From: Anolis sagrei
Taxonomy: Eukaryota > Chordata > Lepidosauria > Squamata > Anolidae
Reading direction: 5' to 3'
Assembly: GCF_037176765.1 (NCBI RefSeq)
Contig: NC_090025.1
Location: 13,131,045 to 13,195,044, forward strand
Length of the DNA: 64,000 nt
Position numbers and translations under genes: made by a program
In this document: one piece after another, positions 28,501 to 38,100 of the stretch
Numbering within the stretch: position 1 is the stretch's first letter
How the letters are laid out: every line of letters starts with the position of its first letter
Notes under the pieces: generated by a model
The model's input: only the letters and a program-made list of their open reading frames with translations
What the model was told of the DNA's origin: nothing
Databases searched by the model: none

Positions 28501-31500
28501 GGTAACAGCTTTAGCATTTCCAGTCTTGTAATGGCTATCCTGAGAACATTTAAAGAACCAATAGCACAGGATATAAATACTACAACTGTCACTAATGCAA
28601 CATATAGCATTGTTCATCGTATTCTCTTACATTTTGTGGCAATGCCAAGTAGAAAGAATCAGTGTCCAATGTATTGTTGAAGGCTTTCATGGCCGGAATC
28701 ACTGGGTTGTTGTAGGTTTTTTCGGGCTGTATGGCTATGGTCTAGAGGCATTCTTTCCTGATGTTTCACCTGAATGTATGGCAAGCATCCTCAGAGGTAG
28801 TGAGATTACTACCTCACTACCTCTGAGGATGCTTGCCATACATGCAGGTGAAGCGTCAGGAGAGAATGCCTCTAGACCATGGCCATATAGCCCGAAAAAA
28901 CCTACAACAACCCAATCAGTGTCCAATTTTATGTGTTGTGATGACATGAATTAATCACGACATAAGAATGTTTTTCATCTTCTTCTGCATGAGCCCACTG
29001 CTTTTGAACTAAGGTCTCCTGATGCCCTTGTCTAACACTCAAACCACAACATCACACAGGCTCTCACAATGGGTTTAGGTTTTTTCCTGTTAAACTACTG
29101 AGAAATGAAGACTTTAAGCAAAGTAGAATTTCTTTTTCGTTGGCAATTCAAATAATTCTAAGAAGCAGTGGTATACTGCCATATGGCACACCTACCACAG
29201 CTATCTTTAACATCTTTCTGGAAATTGAAGGCTATGTTTCTGCAACTGTGCAGTTAATTTGTTCTTAAAGAAACACAACCAAACTGACTTATTTGCATAT
29301 ATAGATCTCAAATTGCCAATGCAACGCTACTGTCCAACAGCACAATCCTATGAGCCACCAGCAGTTCGTGACTTAGGGCCCTTCCACACAGCCATATAAC
29401 CCAGAATATCAAGGCAGAATATCTGCTTTGAACTGAGTTCACACTGCCATTTATTCCAGTTCAAAACAGAAAATTGGGGATTTTATTCAGATGTGGAAGG
29501 GGGCCCAGTGTTACCTGCAAAGGAGAAATGTACTTTTAAGGGTTGTCAATGTGTCATTTCATCATCTATATGCCACACATTTATTTCTTCAACAAGGAAG
29601 CACCAACAGCAAGCACAGTCCCTTTTTGAACTGTTATACCTTTTTAGAAATATATAAATTTAGTGGATATTAATTACATTTGACAAACATTAATTAGCTG
29701 AGAAGTTTGAAGCCTTACAATTTGATTCTGTTTTGTTATATAATTTACTGTACACAGAATTTCTCACTGAGAAACATTTTAATTACGCTTGGTTAATGAA
29801 CACGATGAGATCAAAAATTCTGATATCAAAGAGAAAAACTGCTATCTTCTTCTTTTTGAAAAACAACTGAAGGGAGAATATGACAGGCCATCTTTTCTTC
29901 CTCAGTTTTGATCTTATTATCTAAGAAAGGAACATACCCCTAAATAATTCACAAAAGGAATTATAAAACAGTAAAAAAACAAAGATATTAAAAATCACAA
30001 GGTTTAGCGAGATGAGGTTCAAATTTGTGATTAGGAAAAGCCATTGGAAATAAATGTAATTTTTAAAATGACATTGAAAATATGTGACAATTGGTGCCTA
30101 AGGTATCATGGAGAGGAGGTAGGACCAGAAGTTTTTAAAAATGAGCATGTTGCCAGACTACCATGTGACTGAACTTTGCAAGACATGACACAAACAAGAC
30201 CTTGTTTATGGATCCCAGTGATCCAAACAGGACTATATGGGGGAAGATGATTTTTCAGATACCCTGGTTCCATGTTGTAATTAGGCTTTAAAAACCTCAA
30301 AGTCTCCTTTTTGTTCTCTTCATTTTCATCTGCAGGATGGGAAGAAAGGGTAAATGATCCAAACTTCCAGATCTTTCTGAATAGTCAGTTATTCTGATCA
30401 ATTTCCAATGCCATTAAGATTTTTCTCAACTATGCAATTTAGATGTCTGGGACTAGAGTTGGCTTTGGCAAGCAGAACAAATATATACCAAGAATTTAAA
30501 AACAAAAATTGTTATGAACCTTAAATTTTGTAGAAAGTAGCATAAATCCAAAATACTCCACTAGCATGTTTTTAAAAAGAAGAACTCTTAAACAAACCAT
30601 ATTATTTAAAAACTTGTAGATTACAGAGGTAGATTTCCAGTACAATTAATGGAAATACCACAGAGTGATAGCTGTACTAACAAAACTGTAGTTTGATGAG
30701 AGACCAGCAATTTTTGGCAGAGAAAACTAAAGACATTTTAAAACGACAACTCCCATGGTTCCATAGCATTAAGCCATGGCAGCTAGAATGTGTCACAGTG
30801 CATTACTTCTACAGTTTAGATGAACCCCTAGTCTCATGCTCAAAAACAGAGTAGTGTGCAATATTAAAGACAAAGAAATGTACTACAGATAATTTTCCAC
30901 ATAATATATGTTTCAATTACACATGGAAGTTTTCCAGAGCACTAAGGATTAGATGAAATAATGCTTATGTGTTAGTGGCTTGTGGCTCAACATTGCTTCC
31001 AGGACTCAAGCGAGAACTAAAATTTGTATTCCATACATTTGTCACTGCTCACAAAGGAACATATGTGATTCTGGTGGGGGGGGAGACTATTGTCCTACTT
31101 GGTCCCTTTCGAGATAGACACAAGCTTGTTCAAGATGAATAAAATAATATTTAGTGCTAAGACTGGGAGAACAGCCTGTCAAGTACAGGGTTTTAACAGA
31201 TTGATGTCGTTGTGTGCCTTCAAACCATTTCCAACTTATGTGACCCTAACGCAAACCTATCATAAGGTTTCCTGGGGCTATGAAAGTGTAACTTGCCCAA
31301 GGTCATTCAGTGTTTTCATTTCTGAGCAGGGAATCAAACCCTGACTTCCATAGTTGTAGTTGAACAATCAAATCACTACACTATGCTTGAATAGCTACTG
31401 TCACTAAAACCAGACATGGGTTATCCCAACATTGCTGAATATTCACAGAGGTTTTTGGAATCATATACGTACAAATGTGCTTTAAAGCAGCAGTGGACAA

Positions 31501-32110
31501 TGACAATCCTTCAAATATTTTTGGGACTGCAGTTCTTGGCTATGCTACTCAAGACTCATGCTACCTAACAACATCTGAAGAGCCACAAGTTGTTCATCCT
31601 GTTGTACAGGATCAGGACTGATAGGTCCATGCAACAAAGAGGTACGTATTTATTTATTCAAGACCCAAGTGTCCCCTTTCTCAGAAATGTACTGTCTTTT
31701 ATTCTGTAAGTCACTTAACTGGTTTGTATTGACTGCCCTAATTACAATCTCTCTGTTCCTACTGGGAGGGACTGGAGATTACTGTTTGTGGTTTTAAAGT
31801 GCAAACCCAAATAACAGAACCACAGGCCCTACACACTGTTTGCATGTCAGATGCCTATCAACTATTTCTGCCACTTTAGAAGTTAAATATTTTCTTGTCT
31901 TAAATACATGTCCTTTCCCATATTTGCTTATTACAAACAGAAGTGAAACACAATAAGGTTAAAAAACCTCAGAATGCAGGTCAATCCCACAAGGATCTAG
32001 GTGTTTTGAAAGTCTCAGCTAACATGAGTTACACTTCTCAAGAGTAGTTAACTTCAAATTGTTTTAAATGAGGTTGTTCATGTACTCTGCACATCTGAAA
32101 AAGTAGAGTG

Positions 32111-32142
<32 letters not shown>

Positions 32143-35100
32143 TTATTTGTACCCCGCTAGCATCTCCCGAAGGACTCCATACAGCTTACAAAGGCCAAGG
32201 CCTCAATAAACAACAATACACATAAACCATAAAACAAATCAAAACATTAAGCAATAACAATAAACAGTAAAAACAATACACCGTAGCACAATAAAACTAA
32301 GGCCGGGCCCAGTGTAGATGGGTACAGATTAAAAGTGCTGAGTATGACAGTTGAAATATAAGGATTTTTAGGTAAGTGCAATGTGTGGATAATCTTAAGT
32401 CTCTAGTAAAGTGCTTTTGGGGCATGTTGCTGGGGTTTCCTATTCTGGAAAGGCACACCGGAATAGCCAAGTCTTCAAGCTCTTCCTAAGGACTGCCAAC
32501 GTAGGGGCCTATCTGATGTCCTTGGGGAGGGCGTTCCAGAGTCGGGGGGCTACCACAGAGAAGGTCCTGTTCCTCATCCCCACCAACCGCGCTTGCGATG
32601 CAGGTGGAATCGTAAGCAGGGCCTCTCCAGATGAACGAAGGGAGCGTGCGTGTTCATAGACGGAGATGCGGTCACACAGGTAGGCAGGTCCCAAACCGTT
32701 TAGGGCTTTGTAGGTGAGCACCTGCACCTTGAATTGGGACCGGAAAATGAACGGAAGCCAATGGAGCTCCTTGAACAGGAGGGTTGACCTCTCTCTGTAA
32801 GGAGCACCGATTAACATCCTGGCCGGCCCGTTGGAGTGTAACAGAGTGTAACATATAAAAAAGCTCATACTAAAGTAAGACTTTGGGGTCCCTTTCACAC
32901 AACTGAATAAAATCCCACATTATATGCTTTGAACAGGAATATTTGACAGTGTGGACTCAGATATCCCAGTTCAAAGCAGATATTGTGAGATTTTCTGCCT
33001 TGATATTCTGGGTTATTAGCCTGTGTGGAAGGGGCATAAGTCTTAAAGGTTCCACAAGACTTTTCCTCTTTTATATAGAAATACATATGCACATCTACCT
33101 CCTTGAAAATGGAGTGTAGCATTGTATGCAAGACTCTAAATACACTGTACTTGTCAAATATCTATTTTAAAAATTATCTTGCTTCTCGGTGTATAATAGA
33201 GTGAGAGGATATGGGTTTTCTGAACTGAAAGACTCCAATCAGCATTGTATGCAAGACTCTAACTACACTGTACTTGTCAAATTTCTATTTTAAAAATTCT
33301 CTTGCTTCTCAGTGTATGGATATGGGTTTTCTGAACTGTGAAATCTCAAGCCTGTGAAAATCTTTTCTCCTCAAAGCAAGAGATGTTCCACAAAACAGAA
33401 AGACACACATATACCATTTGAACATTCATTTTCCACCATAAAACATAGTGGGCCCTCTAGATTTCCTAAAAGGACTTATATTGATGTAGAGTGCTATGTA
33501 ATTGGTTTCTAAATTTAGATGCATAACATTTAAAGACCCCCTTTAACACGACCAAAAGTTTGTCTTTTTCCATAGCAAGTGGGCTAAGAAAAGAAACAAA
33601 CAACGCCGGTGGCATCACCACAAGAGTACAAAATGAAAGAGGAGATTTCTCGGGTTATTGTCCAATATGTCTAGCTGCCGCCACCTTCAATAACAACAGG
33701 AGCAGCTGCGTTAACTATCAACCTTAACAAAAGAACACATGTACACACACACACAAAACCCCTCTCCTGCCAAGTTTGACATCTACACACAACTTAATCA
33801 TAAGTACCACTTGAGAGAGATTGGTGTCATGGAAGAGACTGTTGGGAGGGAGAGTGATTGATTATAGGGTTCCTGCATTCATTCCCTTTGGAAGGGTGGG
33901 AGGGAGAGCAAGCAAAGAAAAGAAGCAATTTCGGTTTATGGCTACAAAAAGAAACCACAGGGGAGTCTCCAAGCTGTTGTCACAGAGGGGGGAGGAAGCA
34001 CAGGCAGACATGGGGCCCAAACTTCCCTCGGTTCAGTTCCAACAACTCTATGGAGTTCATATAATGTAAAAGTACACATATACACAAACCTATTGTATTT
34101 GATGTTTCGACAGATCATTTATCATATCTAACACCTAAAAAACAACACTTTCCATGACACTTTTTCACAGACTTTCCAAGGTGCAAAAGCAAAATAACAC
34201 AAACATTTCAGATGGGAGTTGGTTTAGTGGTAAGTAACCAAGCATTTCTGCACTAGGGGAAAATACTAGCTCAATTCTCAATCTGCACTGTGGCAAAAGT
34301 GGGCCCTTCCACACAGCCATATAACCCAGTATATCAAGGCAGATAATCCACAATATCACGAGGTATCTGCGCCCTACACCACTGGAGAAATTACACTTTT
34401 TAGCCAGTATTGCACCACCTGATGTCCACTGGGAAGTAGCAACCAATAGTGAAAGGACCAAGGCATCTCCAGCTCATCCCCTGTTTGGATATCAGCCAGC
34501 ACATCAACGACTTAAATCAAGAAATAGTTTTCTAAGATCTACAGAGACACTCGTTGGAACACCTCAGCAAGCAAGAGTTCAAAAGTGGCAGGCTCAAACC
34601 CAGAACCTCAATCAATGGCTGATACCAAATGAGAGACTCCCCCCTGGGCACACAGAAGACTGGGTGACTTGGAAGGCGCTGAACAGATTGCGCTCTGGCA
34701 CCACGAGATGCAGAGCCAACCTTAAGAAATAGGGCTACAAAGTGGAATCCACAACATGCGAGTGTGGAGAAGAGCAAACCACTGACCACCTGCTGCAATG
34801 CAACCTGAGCCCTGCCACATGCACAATGGAGGACCTTCTTGCAGCAACACCAGAAGCACTCCAAGTGGCCAGATACTGGTCAAAGGACATTTAATCAGCT
34901 ACCAAGCTTGCAAACTTTGTGTTTTGTTTGTTTGTTTGTTTGTTAAAAATGCAATACAACTGTTTGGTCTGCTCCTGACACGATAAATAAATACCCAAAA
35001 TATCTGCTTTGAACTGGGTTATTTGAGTCCACACTGCCACAGAATCCAGTTCAAAGCTGATATTGTGTGATTTTATACAGCTGTGTGGAAGGGGCCAAAG

Positions 35101-38100
35101 ACATCCCAAACCCACATCCTACCAGCTACCAGTGGGATCACAACAAGGGTGCAGATCACACCAGAGTGACACCATCCAGACAGGGTGACCTCAAAAGGAC
35201 TGTCTATAAAACTGTTGTGCAGGATTGCAGCAGATATACATTATTAACTGTCTCATTCCTTTTCAGCTTAACACACTTCTTCCTTCTTTCCTTTGCCCTC
35301 CACCATCTTAAAAGTTGGAAGGAAATGGGTGATTCACAATTAGTTACCCCACTGAGTGATACCATCACCACCCTCTCACTTCCATTTTATTAAGAAGAAG
35401 AACCCACAACGCAAGAGCCTGCTTTCAAATCCTTCCTTTCTAAACCGAGGATGGGGTTGAGAGAAGACTCGACAATGCACAGCAAACATAGAAAAACTTC
35501 CCTTATTTTCTTCTTGCAAAGAGGAAGAAAAGGAAGAAGAGACCCAAAAGGAAGTGGAGAGGGAAGGCAAAGTGTGTGCAGGAAAGGAAAAGGGGGAGGG
35601 GAGAAAGGGAAAAGGTCATGGGTAAGGAAGAGTGGGAAGAAGGAAGGAGTGAGAGGGAGGGAGGGGATGGACAGAAGGGATGAAAACAGGAAAGGAAGGA
35701 TGAGAGGGAGAGTGGGAGGGAGGGGAAAGGGGTAAGAGGAAAGGGAAGAGAAGGAAAGAGATAAGAGAGGAAGCAAGGAGGGAAAGAAGGAATGAGAGAA
35801 GGGAAGGATGGAAAAGAAAAAGGAGGTGAGAGGGAGGGGGACAAAAGTGAAGGAGGAAAAGATGGAATGAGGGAGGAAGGCGAGAAAGGGAAGAAAGAGG
35901 TGAGAAGAAGGGAATGGAGGGGGAAAGGAAGGAAATAAGAGGGAGAGGAAGGAAATAAGAGATAAGAGAAGAAAGGGAGAAATGAAAGAGGAAGGAAGGA
36001 CGTGAGAGGGAGGGAAAAAAGAAAATTAAAGTGGGAAAAGGGGAAGGAAGGGGTAAGAGGAAGGGGAGGAGGGGAAAGGAAGGAGATAAGAGGAGAGGAA
36101 GGAAAGAAGGGATGGGAGAAGGGAAGAGGATGAAGGAGAGAATGGAAGAAGGGACAAGAGAGGAGAAGGATGGAAGGGGAGAGGGAGGAATGGAAGATAG
36201 GATGAGAGAGAGGGGAAGGAAGGATATGAGAAAGAGAAGTGAAGGTGGAAAAAGAGAAGGGATGGGAGGGAGGGAAGAGGAAGGAAAGAAAGAAGGGGGA
36301 TGGGCGAAAGAAGGAGGAAGAAAAAGTAACTAAGGAAAAGGGGGTAAGTCAAGGGTAAGAAAGAGGAAAGAAGGAAGGAAAGGATGATAGGGAGAGTGGG
36401 AGGAAGGGGAAGGAGGGGGAAGGAAGGAGATAAATGTGTGGGAAAGGAAAGAATGAGAGGTGGGGAGAAGGGGAGAGATCAAAAGCAAGGAAGAGAAGGA
36501 GTAAAAGGCAGGGAGGAAGAGGAAGAAGGAAACAAGGGATAGGAGAAGGAAGGGATGGATGAGAGAGATGAGAGAGGAAGGGGAGAGAGGAAGGAGATAA
36601 GGAGAGGGGAAGAAAAGCAAAGAAGTAAGTTAAAGAAAGAGGGGAAGAGGAGAAAATAATGAAATAAGGGACAAGAGGGAGGAATGAAAGATGGGAGGAG
36701 AGAGAAGAAGGATAGGAGGGAGATATGTTGGAAATAGAGAAGTGAGAGGGAGGAGGGGAAAAGGAGAAGGAAAAAAGGAACTAAGGAAAAAGAAAGGAGG
36801 GAGAAAAGTTCAAGGATAAAAAAGAGAGGAGGGAAGGAAGGATGAGAGGGAGAGTGGGAGGAAAGGGGAAAAAGGAAGGGAAGGAAAGAAGGGATGAGAA
36901 AAGGGAAGGAAGGAAAAGAAGGAGGGGAAGGAAGGAGGGGATAAGAGAAGGGGAAGGAAGGAAAAGAAAGGGGGAAGAAGGGATAAGAGATGAGAAGGAA
37001 AGAAGGGGAGAGGGAGGCATGAAAGATGGGATGAGGGAGAAGAAGGGAAGGGGGGAGGAATAGTGGGAAAAAGAGAAGGGGTGAGAGGGAGTGAGGCAAT
37101 TAAGAGGAAGGTCAGAAAGAAAGGGGAGGGAGGGGGAAAGAAGGGGAAAAGAAAAAGGAACTGAGGAATAATAAAAGGGAGGGAAGAAGAAAAGTCAAAA
37201 GTATGAAAGAGAGGAAAGAAGGCAGGAAGGGGTGAGAGAAGGGAAGCAAGGAAAAGAAAGGGGTAAGGAAGGGTTAAGAGGCGAAGGAAGGAGTGAGAGA
37301 AGGGAAAGAAGGAAAAAGAGGGTGAAGGAAGGAAAGAAGGGATAAGAGATAGGAAGGAAGGAAGGAAAGAAAGGAGGAAGGAAGAGATAAGAAAGGGGAA
37401 GGAAGGAGTGAGAAAAGGGAAGAAAAAGAAGGAGGGTGATGGGAGGAAAGTAAGGATAAGAGAGGGGAAGGAAGGAGTGAGAGAAGGGAAGAAAGGGGGA
37501 AGGAAGAGATAAGAAAGGGGAAGGAAGGAGTGAGAGAAGGGAAGAAAGAAAAAGAAGGAGGGTGATGGGAGGAAGGAAGGGATAAGAGAGGGGAAGGAAG
37601 GAGTGAGAGAAGGGAAGGAAGAAAAGGAAAGGGGAAAGGAAGGAGTGAGAGAAGGGAAGGAAGGAAAAGAAGGAGGGGAGGAAGGAAAGAAGGGATAAGA
37701 AGGGAGGGAAGGAGTGAGAAAAGGGAAGAAAGGAAAAGAAGGGATAAGAGGGAGGAAGGAAGGGGTGAGAGAAGGGAAGGAAGGAATAGAAAGAGGGGGA
37801 AGGAAAGAAGGGCTAAGAAGGAAGGATAAGGAGGAAGGGAGGAAGGAAAGAAGGGATAAGAGAGGGGAAGGAAGGAGTGAGAAAAGGGAAGGAAAAGGAG
37901 GAGGAGAAAAGAAGGAGGGTGATTGGAGGAAAGAAGGGATAAGAGAGGGGAAGGAAGGGGTGAGAGAAGGGAAGGAAGGAAATAAAAGAGGGGGAAGGAA
38001 AGAAAGGATAGGAAGGAGGGGAGGAAGGAAAGAAGGGATAAGAGGGGAAGGAAGGAGTGAGAAAAGGGAAAAAAGGAAAAGAAGGAGGATGATGGGAGTG

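Larger units (their letters stand above)
25770..32100. other. MOB1B intron 1, sparse repeats
   Basis: Between the listed repeats this is AT-rich intron without recognisable coding or RNA features. Short open frames here match nothing I know. Confidence 0.4.
33340..35514. other. MOB1B intron 1 before the purine tract
   Basis: 33340-34300 is unique sequence. After the split MITE, 35100-35515 is also unrecognised and grades into the purine tract. Confidence 0.4.

Noticed and set aside
28595-28954. 119-codon plus-strand and 70-codon minus-strand frames with mirrored sequence
   Set aside because: They are the two readings of the Penelope-like inverted pair.
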